From an uncultured Prevotellaceae bacterium (GTDB lineage Bacteria; Bacteroidota; Bacteroidia; Bacteroidales; Bacteroidaceae): a stretch of DNA of 45,658 nucleotides. Location: NCBI GenBank assembly GCA_900318795.1, contig ONLU01000018.1, forward strand, positions 1-45,658, given 5' to 3'. Every line of letters begins with the position of its first letter. Within the stretch, counting starts at the first letter, position 1. Of this stretch, positions 17,208 through 25,312 are shown piece after piece. A program made the position numbers and the translations under genes. The notes under the pieces were generated by a model that was given only the letters and a program-made list of their open reading frames with translations, did no database searches and was not told the origin of the DNA.

Positions 17208-18059
17208 ATGTTAAGAATAGCCGTACAATCAAAAGGCCGTCTTTTCGACGACACAATGAACCTGCTCAGCGAAGCAGACATCAAGGTTAGTGCTTCGAAG
17301 CGCACCTTGCTGGTTCAGTCTTCCAACTTTCCACTCGAAGTGCTTTATCTTCGCGACGATGATATTCCTCAGTCGGTAGCTTCAGGAGTTGCCGACATCG
17401 GCGTAGTGGGCGAAAACGAATTTGTAGAGCGTGGCGAGGATGCTGACATCATTTCGCGTCTTGGCTTCTCGCAGTGCCGCCTGTCGCTGGCCATTCCCAA
17501 GGAGATTGAGTATCGTGGGGTCAACTGGTTCAACGGCAAGAAGATTGCCACCTCCTACCCCAACATTCTGCGCAACTATATGCAGGAAAAGGGTGTTGAG
17601 TGCGAGATTCACGTCATCACAGGCTCCGTGGAAATCAGCCCGGGCATCGGACTGGCTGACGGCATCTTCGACATTGTGTCCAGCGGTTCGACGCTGGTCA
17701 GCAACAATCTGCGCGAAGTGGAAGTCGTGATGAAGAGCGAGGCATTGCTCATTGGCAACAAGAACCTGAGTGCCGACAAGCGCGCCACACTGGAGGAGAT
17801 GCTGTTCCGCTTCAAGGCCGTGAAGGATGCCGAGGACAAGAAGTACGTCCGCATGAATGCCCCGAAGGCTCGCCTGCAGGAGATTATCAACGTGCTGCCG
17901 GGTCTGAAGAGTCCTACCATCATCCCGCTGGCTGACGACGAGTGGTGCTCCGTACACACGGTGCTGGACCAGAAGCGTTTCTGGGAAATCATCGGCAAGC
18001 TGAAGGAGATGGGTGCGCAGGGCATCCTCGTGACTCCGATTGAGAAGATGATACTGTAA
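17208..18059 (+). CDS. hisG: ATP phosphoribosyltransferase, long form
   Basis: This enzyme catalyses the first step of histidine synthesis, joining ATP and PRPP. At 283 residues it is the long form with its own C-terminal ACT-like regulatory domain, so no HisZ partner is needed. Motifs seen: LRIAVQSKGRLFDDT at the N-terminus, GVADIGVVGENEFVE, the PRPP loop region EISPGIGLADGIFDIVSSG, and the regulatory-domain segments KYVRMNAPK and PTIIPLADDEWCSVHTV. Feedback inhibition by histidine is expected from the family. The stop codon lies inside the first unit of a heptamer array that runs up to hisD. Confidence 0.97.
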   Translation: MLRIAVQSKGRLFDDTMNLLSEADIKVSASKRTLLVQSSNFPLEVLYLRDDDIPQSVASGVADIGVVGENEFVERGEDADIISRLGFSQCRLSLAIPKEIEYRGVNWFNGKKIATSYPNILRNYMQEKGVECEIHVITGSVEISPGIGLADGIFDIVSSGSTLVSNNLREVEVVMKSEALLIGNKNLSADKRATLEEMLFRFKAVKDAEDKKYVRMNAPKARLQEIINVLPGLKSPTIIPLADDEWCSVHTVLDQKRFWEIIGKLKEMGAQGILVTPIEKMIL

Positions 18060-18118
18060 GAGGTAAGAAGTAAGAGGTAAGAGGTTAGAAGTAAGAGGTA
18101 AGAAGTAAGAGGTAAGAG
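18056..18118 (+). repeat. Heptamer tandem array between hisG and hisD
   Basis: Nine contiguous 7-bp units of the form GTAAGA(G/A), with one GTTAGAA. Units 1-4 and 6-9 are identical in order, giving a higher-order 35-bp duplication. The hisG stop codon lies in unit 1, and the array ends two bases before the hisD ATG. The purine-rich units could act as ribosome-binding sequence. Confidence 0.92.
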
Positions 18119-18120
18119 AG

Positions 18121-19413
18121 ATGAAGATATACAAGTATCCCAAGAAGGAACAGTGGGCCGAGATAGTTGAGCGCCCGCGACTGGACCTGACCAAGCTGAA
18201 CGAGACGGTGAGCACGGTGCTGGCCGACATCCGTCAGCGTGGTGACGAAGCCGTGCGTGAGTATGAGCTGAAGTTCGACAAGGTACGCCTGTCGACACTG
18301 GCTGTTACGGAACAGGAGATGGACGAGGCAGAACTGCTGGTGAGCAACGAGCTGCGCGACGCCATCATTCTGGCCCATCACAATATTAAGGTGTTCCACA
18401 TCTCACAGCGCTTTGTCGGTCAGAAGGTGAAGACCCAGGAGGGTGTCACCTGCTGGCAGAAGAGCGTGGCCATCGAGCGTGTAGGTCTCTACATTCCCGG
18501 CGGCACTGCCCCACTCTTCTCTACCGTTCTGATGCTGGCGACTCCGGCCAGGATAGCCGGCTGCAAGGAGATAGTGCTGTGCACGCCGCCAGACAAGGAG
18601 GGCAAGGTCAATCCGGCCATTCTCGTTGCCGCCCGCATTGCCGGCGTGAGCAAGATATACAAGATTGGCGGCGTACAGGCCATCGGTGCCATGGCTTATG
18701 GTACGGAGAGCGTCCCCAAGGTATTCAAGATATTCGGTCCGGGCAATCAGTACGTGATGGCTGCCAAGCAGCACGTCTCGCTGGACGAGGTGGCCATCGA
18801 CATGCCAGCCGGTCCGTCCGAGGTGTGTGTGCTGGCTGACGAGACGGCACGCGCGGAGTTTGTGGCTGCCGACCTGCTGTCACAGGCCGAGCACGGCATC
18901 GACTCGCAGGTACTGTTCATCACCACCAGCGAGTCGAAACTGGACGAGGTGCATGCCGAGCTGGACCGCCAGCTGGCGCTGCTGCCGCGCCAGGAGATTG
19001 CCGCCCGTGCACTGGAGAACAGCTGCTACGTGCTGGTGAACTCGACCAAGGAGATGATGGACCTGACGAACCTGTATGCTCCCGAGCACCTGGTGATTCA
19101 GACGAAGGACTACGAGCAGCTGGCTGAGCGCGTGGTCAATGCGGGCAGCGTGTTCCTGGGTCCCTACGCCTGCGAGAGTGCCGGCGACTATGCCAGCGGC
19201 ACCAACCACACGTTGCCTACGCACGGCTATGCCACGGCATACAACGGTGTCAACCTGGACTCGTACTGCCGCAAGATTACGTTCCAGCACCTGACGGAGG
19301 AAGGCATCCGCCACATTGGCCGCGCCGTGGAGCTGATGGCCGAGGCCGAGCAGCTGGATGCGCACAAGAACGCGATGACGGTGCGAATGAAGACTTTGAA
19401 CATTGAACCTTGA
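18121..19413 (+). CDS. hisD: Histidinol dehydrogenase
   Basis: This zinc enzyme catalyses the last two steps of histidine synthesis, histidinol to histidine with two NAD+. It has 430 residues. Motifs: VGLYIPGGTAPLFSTVLML, the KIYKIGGVQAIGAMAYGT block, FGPGNQYVMAAKQ, DMPAGPSEV, the zinc/catalytic region DLLSQAEHGIDSQVL, APEHLVIQTKDYE and GSVFLGPYACESAGDYASGTNHTLPT, and HLTEEGIRHIG near the end. The final residues TLNIEP are encoded by a second heptamer array, so the C-terminus seems to have been set by that repeat rather than by selection on the enzyme. Confidence 0.97.
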   Translation: MKIYKYPKKEQWAEIVERPRLDLTKLNETVSTVLADIRQRGDEAVREYELKFDKVRLSTLAVTEQEMDEAELLVSNELRDAIILAHHNIKVFHISQRFVGQKVKTQEGVTCWQKSVAIERVGLYIPGGTAPLFSTVLMLATPARIAGCKEIVLCTPPDKEGKVNPAILVAARIAGVSKIYKIGGVQAIGAMAYGTESVPKVFKIFGPGNQYVMAAKQHVSLDEVAIDMPAGPSEVCVLADETARAEFVAADLLSQAEHGIDSQVLFITTSESKLDEVHAELDRQLALLPRQEIAARALENSCYVLVNSTKEMMDLTNLYAPEHLVIQTKDYEQLAERVVNAGSVFLGPYACESAGDYASGTNHTLPTHGYATAYNGVNLDSYCRKITFQHLTEEGIRHIGRAVELMAEAEQLDAHKNAMTVRMKTLNIEP

Positions 19414-19423
19414 ACTTTGAACT
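19396..19423 (+). repeat. Heptamer tandem array at the hisD/hisC junction
   Basis: Four contiguous TTGAACN units (N = A, C, T, T). The hisD stop TGA (19411-19413) is inside the array, and the hisC ATG follows two bases after its end. The unit length matches the hisG/hisD array but the sequence is unrelated. Confidence 0.85.
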
Positions 19424-19425
19424 TT

Positions 19426-20460
19426 ATGCTTAGTTTAGAACAACTGGTCCGCAAGAACATCTGGAGCCTGGCTCCTTACAGCAGTGCCCGTGATGAATAT
19501 TCTGGCAAGGAGGCTCACGTCTTCCTCGATGCCAACGAGAATCCTTACAACTCCCCCTACGACCGCTACCCCGACCCGCTGCAGCGCGAGTTGAAGCAGC
19601 TGCTGAAGAAGGTGAAGGGCGTGCCCGAGGACATGATATTCCTGGGCAACGGCAGCGACGAGCCCATCGACCTGGCTTACCGCATCTTCTGCGAGCCTGG
19701 GCGTGACAACGTGGTGGCCATCGAGCCGACGTACGGCATGTATAAGGTGTGTGCCGACATCAACGACGTGGAGTACCGTCGCGTCCTGCTGGACGACAAG
19801 TTTGAGATGCATGCCGACGAGCTGCTGGCAGCGTGCGACGAGCGCACGAAGATAGTGTGGATCTGCTCGCCCAACAACCCTACTGGCAATTCGCTCTGCC
19901 GCGACGAGATAATGAAGGTCATCGAGTCGTTCCAGGGCATCGTCATCGTCGACGAGGCGTACATCGACTTCGCGCAGCAGCAGTCGCTGCGCACCGAGCT
20001 GGTCAGCCACGAGAACCTCATCATCCTGCAGACCATGTCGAAGGCGTGGGCCTCGGCAGCCATCCGTCTGGGCATGGCCTTTGCCTCCAGGGAGATTATC
20101 AATATATATAATAAGGTGAAGTATCCCTACAACGTCAATCTGCTGACGCAGCAGCAGGCGATGGAGATGCTGAAGGACCCGTTCGAGGTGGACAAGTGGG
20201 TGAAGATACTGCTGGACGAGCGCCAGCGGCTGATGCAGGCGTTCCAGGATCTGCCTCTGTGCGAGCAGGTGTTCCGCACCGACGCCAACTTCTTTCTGGC
20301 CCGCGTGACTGACGCCCAGCGCATCTACGACTATCTGGTGGACCGCGGCATCATTGTCCGCAACCGCAACCGTGTGACGCTGTGCCAAAACTGTCTGCGC
20401 ATCACCATCGGCACGCGCTCGGAGAATGCCGAACTGCTCGCGGCACTCCGCCAATTCTGA
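19426..20460 (+). CDS. hisC: Histidinol-phosphate aminotransferase
   Basis: This PLP enzyme transfers the amino group from glutamate to imidazole-acetol phosphate. Motifs: [17 protein letters not shown] near the N-terminus, [40 protein letters not shown] and the PLP lysine region [17 protein letters not shown] (Schiff-base Lys after TMS); the C-terminus has FFLARV and LRITIGT. The ATG at 19426 ([12 protein letters not shown]) gives 345 residues, the normal length; the TTG nine bases earlier belongs to the heptamer array. In many Bacteroidetes a bifunctional hisB follows hisC; here an MFS transporter follows after ten bases. Confidence 0.97.
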   Translation: MLSLEQLVRKNIWSLAPYSSARDEYSGKEAHVFLDANENPYNSPYDRYPDPLQRELKQLLKKVKGVPEDMIFLGNGSDEPIDLAYRIFCEPGRDNVVAIEPTYGMYKVCADINDVEYRRVLLDDKFEMHADELLAACDERTKIVWICSPNNPTGNSLCRDEIMKVIESFQGIVIVDEAYIDFAQQQSLRTELVSHENLIILQTMSKAWASAAIRLGMAFASREIINIYNKVKYPYNVNLLTQQQAMEMLKDPFEVDKWVKILLDERQRLMQAFQDLPLCEQVFRTDANFFLARVTDAQRIYDYLVDRGIIVRNRNRVTLCQNCLRITIGTRSENAELLAALRQF

Positions 20461-20470
20461 ACACCGCACC

Positions 20471-21751
20471 ATGGACCGCCTCTGGAACAGCAACTACTGT
20501 AAGGTGATGACAGCCAACTTTGCGCTGTTCTTCGCCTTTTATTTGTTGACTCCGCTGCTGCCGCTCTATCTGCACGAGACCTTCGGCGCCACCAAGGACG
20601 TCATCGGGCTGGTGCTGTCGGGCTACACGCTGACGGCCCTGCTGTTCCGGCCCTTCAGCGGCTATCTGGTGGACTCGTTTCCGCGCAAGACGGTGCTGCT
20701 CACGGTCTATGCCGCCTTCGCCATCTTCTTCGCCGGCTATCTGGCAGCGTCGTCGCTGCTGCTGTTCACCGTTGTCCGCACGCTGCACGGCGGTCCCTTC
20801 GGCGCCGTCACCGTGGCTAACTCGACCGTTGCCATCGACGTGCTGCCGTCCTCGCGGCGCAACGAGGGCATAGGCTACTACGGGCTGTCCAACAATCTGG
20901 CGATGGCCATCTCGCCGACGTTCGCCATCTTCGTCTATACGCAGACCCAAAATTTCCAGCTGCTCTTCTGGCTGGCCTTCGCTGTCGCGCTGTTCGGGCT
21001 CATCGTCGACTCGACGGTCAAGGTACGCCGGGGCGAGAGCGCCGATGCCAAGTCGGCGCCGGCGGCACGGACTGTCAGCCTGGACCGTTTCTTCCTGAAG
21101 CGCGGATGGCTGGTGGGCGCCAACATGGTGTTCTTCGGCTTCTGCTTCGGCGTCATGAGCAACTACCTGGCCATCTACGGCAAGCAGGTGCTGGGCATCA
21201 CCGGCGGCACGGGCACGTGGTTCATGCTGTGCTCAGTGGGGCTCATTCTGTCGCGGCTGCAGGGCGGCAAGGCGCTGCGCGAGGGCCGGCTGACGCACAA
21301 CGCCTCCGAGGGCATGGTCATCTCGCTGGTCGGATACACGCTGTTCATCCTCCTGCCCACCGTGGCCGAAGCGTTCATGAGCCAGATGCAGTCGTTCAAG
21401 TCCGACAACGTCTTCGTGCTCAACTACGCCATGCTCGGTCTCGCCGGCTACTACAGTTCGGCGCTGCTCATCGGCCTGGGCAACGGCCATCTGTGGCCCG
21501 CGTTCCAGAACATGATGATTTCGATGGCGCGCCACAACGAGCGCGGCACGGCCAACTCGACCATCCTCGTCTCGTGGGACGTGGGCATGGGTCTGGGCGT
21601 GCTGCTGGGCGGCATCATAGCCGAGCTCATGAGCTATGCCACGGCCTTCTGGTTCGTCGCCGTGGTCAACGCCGCGGGCGTGCTGCTCTACTTTCTCCGC
21701 ACCCGCCGCTTCTACCTCGAGGGAGTCGAGAAAGTAACGGCCAGGAACTAG
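20471..21751 (+). CDS. Major facilitator superfamily transporter
   Basis: This is a polytopic inner-membrane protein of 426 residues with about twelve hydrophobic segments. The loop between helices 2 and 3 carries FRPFSGYLVDSFPRKTVLL, the MFS motif A (G-x-x-x-D-x-x-x-R-K). The segment GLSNNLAMAISPTFAIFVY and the cytoplasmic loop after helix 6 (VKVRRGESADAKSA) fit a drug:H+ antiporter-like or sugar-exporter fold. The substrate cannot be assigned. The ATG at 20471 (MDRLWNSNYCKVM) avoids the overlap with hisC that the longer frame would require. The gene is visibly richer in G+C third positions than the his genes. It probably shares their transcript, ten bases downstream. Confidence 0.9.
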   Translation: MDRLWNSNYCKVMTANFALFFAFYLLTPLLPLYLHETFGATKDVIGLVLSGYTLTALLFRPFSGYLVDSFPRKTVLLTVYAAFAIFFAGYLAASSLLLFTVVRTLHGGPFGAVTVANSTVAIDVLPSSRRNEGIGYYGLSNNLAMAISPTFAIFVYTQTQNFQLLFWLAFAVALFGLIVDSTVKVRRGESADAKSAPAARTVSLDRFFLKRGWLVGANMVFFGFCFGVMSNYLAIYGKQVLGITGGTGTWFMLCSVGLILSRLQGGKALREGRLTHNASEGMVISLVGYTLFILLPTVAEAFMSQMQSFKSDNVFVLNYAMLGLAGYYSSALLIGLGNGHLWPAFQNMMISMARHNERGTANSTILVSWDVGMGLGVLLGGIIAELMSYATAFWFVAVVNAAGVLLYFLRTRRFYLEGVEKVTARN

Positions 21752-21768
21752 AGGGAACAAAAAAGGAC

Positions 21769-21840
21769 TAAGGGCATGTTATTGCGCGATAAGGGCATGT
21801 TATTTCACAATAAGGGCATGTTATTGCACAATAAGTGCCC
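21769..21840. repeat. 21-bp tandem repeat, three units plus a partial
   Basis: Units at 21769-21789, 21790-21810 and 21811-21831 share TAAGGGCATGTTATT followed by six less conserved bases; a degraded fourth begins at 21832. Each unit contains the near-palindrome TTATTG(C/T)(G/A)CAATAA in its best copies. The repeat runs into the 3' end of the minus-strand ORF at 21805-22047 and supplies its stop codon. There are no unique spacers, so it is not a CRISPR. Confidence 0.88.
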
Positions 21841-22047
21841 CATTTGGCCACAAAGTTCGTAGTATTTGTTGTCAGAATACATCAATTCCACGTTGGCCAC
21901 ATGCGCAGCAAGTGCGGGGATGGTCATCGGAAGAAGCGGTTCGCGCATCTCTTTTGATACCTGTGAGAGTAGTAATTTCACGATTTCTGTGCCTTTTGCA
22001 GGCTTTGGCATCGCTGGTGCGGTGTTGCTGAAAATATTGTAAGTCAT
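21805..22047 (-). pseudogene. Truncated ORF, N-terminal fragment of a larger Bacteroidetes protein
   Basis: The 80-residue ORF starts MTYNIFSNTAPAMPKPAKGT, continues with EIVKLLLSQVSKEMREPLLP and ends YYELCGQMGHLLCNNMPLL. From memory, this looks like the start of DUF3987/primase-helicase-like proteins of Bacteroidetes mobile regions, in which the sequence after CGQMGHL goes on for hundreds of residues into an ATPase core. Here the frame enters the 21-bp tandem repeat right after GQMGHL and stops. A purine-poor CTCCTT stretch precedes the ATG. It is either a remnant or a short expressed peptide; the family link is tentative. Confidence 0.45.
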
Positions 22048-22087
22048 TGCTTTTTAAGGAGTTAAGTTAATACTTGTTGTTGCTTGC

Positions 22088-22255
22088 AGTCTCAGTCTCA
22101 GAGTCTCAGTTGTTTTTTAAGGTACCCCCATCTTTACTTTTTATATTATATATATTATATATATATTTAATAATCAATAAGTTACAACGACATGAAGGGG
22201 CATTGTCCGATGTGAGGGGTATCCTTTTTTCGAACTGAGATTTGAGACTGAGACT
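22088..22255. repeat. Long imperfect inverted repeat enclosing an AT-rich block
   Basis: The left arm (22088-22111) consists of repeats of AGTCTC/AGTCTCAG. Its reverse complement matches the right arm (22233-22255, starting AACTGAGA and ending GAGACTGAGACT) at 22 of 24 positions with one gap. The 121 bases between include an alternating TA tract (about 22139-22170). No ORF is inside. The arms lie upstream of the truncated ORF, so this may be a boundary or control region of a decayed element. Confidence 0.7.
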
Positions 22256-22416
22256 ATTCACGCTCATTTTTTTTCTTTTACTCTACAAGGCCTTCAATGG
22301 GGGGCAGGGGAACGCGCGTCAAAAATAAAAGAAAAAAACGTTAATGCGCTTGAGAAAGCCTAACTTTTAACAGCCCACCCCGCCATTTAGTCCAAGAGCC
22401 CCCACCCCGCTGCCAC
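22256..22416. other. Gene-free stretch
   Basis: This is part of the roughly 450-base non-coding interval between the truncated ORF and the zinc-ribbon membrane protein. It holds poly-T and poly-A runs (22267-22280 and around 22325-22336) and a G-rich stretch near 22299. I see no promoter match, ORF or repeat worth naming apart from the flanking features listed separately. Confidence 0.5.
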
Positions 22417-22469
22417 AAAAAACATCCCGCCGGGACTCTCTCGCTTGAAGCGGAGAATCCCAGCGGATG
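22417..22469 (-). terminator. Rho-independent terminator of the eight-gene operon
   Basis: A long imperfect hairpin (arms beginning CATCCCGC at 22423 and ending GCGGATG at 22469) is followed on the minus strand by six T residues (22417-22422). It lies 30 bases past the stop of the zinc-ribbon membrane protein. Confidence 0.75.
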
Positions 22470-22498
22470 GGTTTTACACCTTATTAATATATAGGCGG

Positions 22499-23476
22499 TC
22501 ACACGTTCACACTGCCGCAGCGGGGACAGCGGCCCTTGCGCCGCATGGGCGTGCCGCAGTGGCCGCACGCATAGCGGTAGTGCGCCACACGGTAGTAGCG
22601 CCACAAGGCATAGCCCACATAAGCCGCCAGCAGCACGTAGCCTATATAATATAAGGTAAAGAGGCTGAACACCACATAGTCGACGGCGCACACCGCAGAC
22701 AGCCCGGCCAGATAGAGCATGGCGTCAGAGCCCGCCAGCCGGCGACGCACGTCGTCGAGCGTTGCCACGCCCACAATGATGATGGCCCACACCGAGGCCA
22801 CGAAGAGCCCCAGGTGCAGAGGCAGCCCGAAGGGATTGAGCGAGGGATGGAAATAGTAGTGGCGCCACGACTCGGGACCGAACATCTGGATGCTGGCATA
22901 GAGCGTGGCCGACGATGCCACAAGCAGACAGAGCAGCGTGGGATAGAACGAGTCGATGTCGTTGAAGTGGACAATGTAAGCATTGCGCCGCAACAGCCGG
23001 CGCATGGCATAGGCCCCGCCCACAACGGCACAAAGGGCCAGGAAGATGAGCAGGTGGTTGTCGGAGAAAACATCGATGAACTCGGATATCGGGTCGTCGG
23101 GCGACACACCCTTCAACAGCTCGCTCTCGCGAATCCAGCCCTGCGTAATCTGGTCGCGCGCCACCTTCACCCAGATGGAGTCGACGCTGTCGGCAGGCAC
23201 GGTGGCTATCTCGGCCACCACCACACGCTCGCCACGGGTGACGTAGATGGTGTCGAACACCATGTCGGGCAGCGCGTCGGACAGCGGCAGACTGCCCGTC
23301 GTCACCACGAAATTGTAGTTCTGCGAATAGTGATGAGTGGTAGAAAACGAGATGGAGTCTATCTGCTGCTTGGTCAGGTCCCACGCATCAGGCGTCCGCT
23401 GCCGATGGTTGTAGCACGACATCAGCAGCACCGCCGCCAGCAACATCAGCAGATGGTTAATCCTCGCCATAGACAT
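22499..23476 (-). CDS. Membrane protein with signal/lipobox and C-terminal zinc ribbon
   Basis: This protein of about 325 residues begins with a hydrophobic leader and a possible lipobox (LLMSC, Cys near residue 21). An extracytoplasmic segment of about 110 residues follows (YNFVVTTGSLPLSD, TIYVTRGERVVVAEIATVP and VKVARDQITQGWIRESEL, reminiscent of an SH3-like fold). It then has a membrane helix (LLIFLALCAVVGGAYAM) and a second membrane region of four to five helices. The last 26 residues form a zinc ribbon (CGHCGTPMRRKGRCPRCG). It overlaps the U32 gene by 20 bases; a second ATG six bases in is possible. It is the last gene of the signalling operon, and its zinc ribbon echoes three others there. 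The function is not known. Confidence 0.75.
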   Translation of the reverse strand: MSMARINHLLMLLAAVLLMSCYNHRQRTPDAWDLTKQQIDSISFSTTHHYSQNYNFVVTTGSLPLSDALPDMVFDTIYVTRGERVVVAEIATVPADSVDSIWVKVARDQITQGWIRESELLKGVSPDDPISEFIDVFSDNHLLIFLALCAVVGGAYAMRRLLRRNAYIVHFNDIDSFYPTLLCLLVASSATLYASIQMFGPESWRHYYFHPSLNPFGLPLHLGLFVASVWAIIIVGVATLDDVRRRLAGSDAMLYLAGLSAVCAVDYVVFSLFTLYYIGYVLLAAYVGYALWRYYRVAHYRYACGHCGTPMRRKGRCPRCGSVNV

Positions 23477-25310
23477 TCATCTGACAGTTCTTACAATCAA
23501 ACTCAAGACGGAACAGCCGCCCGTCGCCCAGCCGCAGGCGCAAAGGGTCACGCCACTCGGGCTTGCGACCGCCATGCTTGACACAGTAGCCCAGCGCATA
23601 GCGCAGACAATGGCGGCACTGCATCAGCGGCCCCTTCCCACCCCGCAACTCGAAGGCCGTCGGACGGTCGGAGCCATAGAAGTCGCAAGCCAGACGGTTG
23701 GCTATATTATATAGGTAGTCGTGGTCATAGGCCGGAGCAGCAGACACAGCCCGCGTCGCAGCACGCCCGGCGGACGAAGCAACGGCGGACTGAACCGTCC
23801 GTTCGGCCAGCGCCGCCACCAACATGCGACGCAGTTCGGCCAGCAGGCTGCTGGGGACAAAATAGCAGAAGCCGTCGGCCACGTCGACACCGCTGCACTC
23901 ATAGATAGTACCGCCCAACTTGGACAGCTGGCGGACTATGTTGTCACGCTGCGGCTTCTGCGCAGGCTGATGCTCGAACGGTAGACTCACCGTCACGCCC
24001 TCACCCAGACCATTGCCTTCCGCCCCGACAACCTCACCCGTCAGCCCGAAGCCGTCAGCCGTCGGCTGAAAACTCAGTCGCAGCGCAATCTTGCGCTCGG
24101 CACAGGGACGCGACAGCAGACGCTCGAACTCCTGGTCGTTGTTGCGGTAGAGAGCCATACCCGGCCTGAGACGGGCAGGCATCTGCTGCGGAAAGAGCCG
24201 GTTGCCCACGGCACGATTGACGCGGAAACCCTCCAGCTGGCGCTCGTCATTGATGAAGCACAGCCCGTCGCCATTGGCAAACGACGCCGTGCCCGCCACA
24301 TTGAACGAGTCGCGGCGTAACTCCTTGACCTTGCCCACATACTCGCCCATGGCCTTCGGCGTGTCGGGCGAAAAGATGTCCGGCTGCCGGCCGTGCAGGA
24401 AGTAGGTGGTGAAGCCGCGGTTGAAAGTCTTGTCCAACCGGGGCGTAAACGTATAGCTGACGCGGCCTCGCGAAGCACGGCAGTAGCGGTCTGCATGGGC
24501 GGCGATAAACGCATCGAGCTGCTGACTGTAGGCGGCAACGACGTTCTTGACATACGACACATCCTTCAGCCGGCCCTCAATCTTGAACGACGTGGCACCA
24601 GCCTCTATCAGTTCGCCGAGGTGAGCGCTCTGGTTCAGGTCTTTCAGCGACAACAGGTAGCGCTGATGCTCCAGCTCGCGACCGTCGGCATCAAGCAGGT
24701 CGAACTTCATGCGGCAGAACTGGGCACACGCACCACGGTTGGCAGAACGGCCAAAGCAGTGCTGCGAGGCATAGCACAAGCCGCTATAGCTGACACACAA
24801 GGCACCATGGACAAAAACCTCCAACGGCATGTCGGGCACCTCGGCATGAATGTGTGCAATCTCGTCGACGGACAGTTCACGCGCCAGCACCGCACGGCGA
24901 AAACCCTGGTCGCGAAGCCACCGCACCTTGTCGGCTGTCCGGTTGTCGGTCTGCGTCGAAGCATGAAGGGCTATCGGCGGCAGGTCCAGCTGCAGGATAC
25001 CCATATCCTGAACCAAAATGGCATCCACACCCGCCTCGTCGAGCTGGTGTATCAGTTGCCCGGTAGCCTGCAACTCGTCATCATAGATAATGGTGTTGAC
25101 GGTTACGAAAACCTTCACCGCAAACTGGTGGGCATACTCACAGAGCCGGCGGATGTCGTCAAGGCTATTGCCCGCCGAAGCCCGGGCACCGAAGCGCGGC
25201 GCCCCGATATATACCGCATCAGCACCATGGTCGACGGCAGCCATGCCGCACTCCAGGTTCTTGGCGGGTGCCAACAGTTCCAGCTGAGTAAGAGTTTGCT
25301 GATGTTTCAC
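23457..25310 (-). CDS. U32 family protein, RlhA/TrhP-type RNA hydroxylation factor
   Basis: The protein has 617 residues. LELLAPAKNLECGMAAVDHGADAVYIG is the typical N-terminus of U32 proteins, and EVFVHGALCVSYSGLC fits the U32 signature. The cysteine cluster continues with CFGRSANRGACAQFCR, and SLKDLNQSAHLGELIEAGATSFKIEGR follows. A C-terminal DUF3656-like region of about 200 residues makes it closer in layout to E. coli RlhA (23S rRNA C2501 hydroxylation) than to TrhP (tRNA U34 hydroxylation). Annotated peptidase activity in this family is doubtful for such members. It starts two bases after metA ends, so it is probably cotranscribed. Confidence 0.88.
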   Translation of the reverse strand: MKHQQTLTQLELLAPAKNLECGMAAVDHGADAVYIGAPRFGARASAGNSLDDIRRLCEYAHQFAVKVFVTVNTIIYDDELQATGQLIHQLDEAGVDAILVQDMGILQLDLPPIALHASTQTDNRTADKVRWLRDQGFRRAVLARELSVDEIAHIHAEVPDMPLEVFVHGALCVSYSGLCYASQHCFGRSANRGACAQFCRMKFDLLDADGRELEHQRYLLSLKDLNQSAHLGELIEAGATSFKIEGRLKDVSYVKNVVAAYSQQLDAFIAAHADRYCRASRGRVSYTFTPRLDKTFNRGFTTYFLHGRQPDIFSPDTPKAMGEYVGKVKELRRDSFNVAGTASFANGDGLCFINDERQLEGFRVNRAVGNRLFPQQMPARLRPGMALYRNNDQEFERLLSRPCAERKIALRLSFQPTADGFGLTGEVVGAEGNGLGEGVTVSLPFEHQPAQKPQRDNIVRQLSKLGGTIYECSGVDVADGFCYFVPSSLLAELRRMLVAALAERTVQSAVASSAGRAATRAVSAAPAYDHDYLYNIANRLACDFYGSDRPTAFELRGGKGPLMQCRHCLRYALGYCVKHGGRKPEWRDPLRLRLGDGRLFRLEFDCKNCQMNVYGED

Positions 25311-25312
25311 TT

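Noticed and set aside
18056-18118. Attenuator or leader peptide for hisD
   Set aside because: There is no His-rich ORF or terminator hairpin; the sequence is a simple heptamer array.
21769-21840. CRISPR-like array
   Set aside because: The units are contiguous and contain no unique spacers; there are only three full copies and no cas genes.
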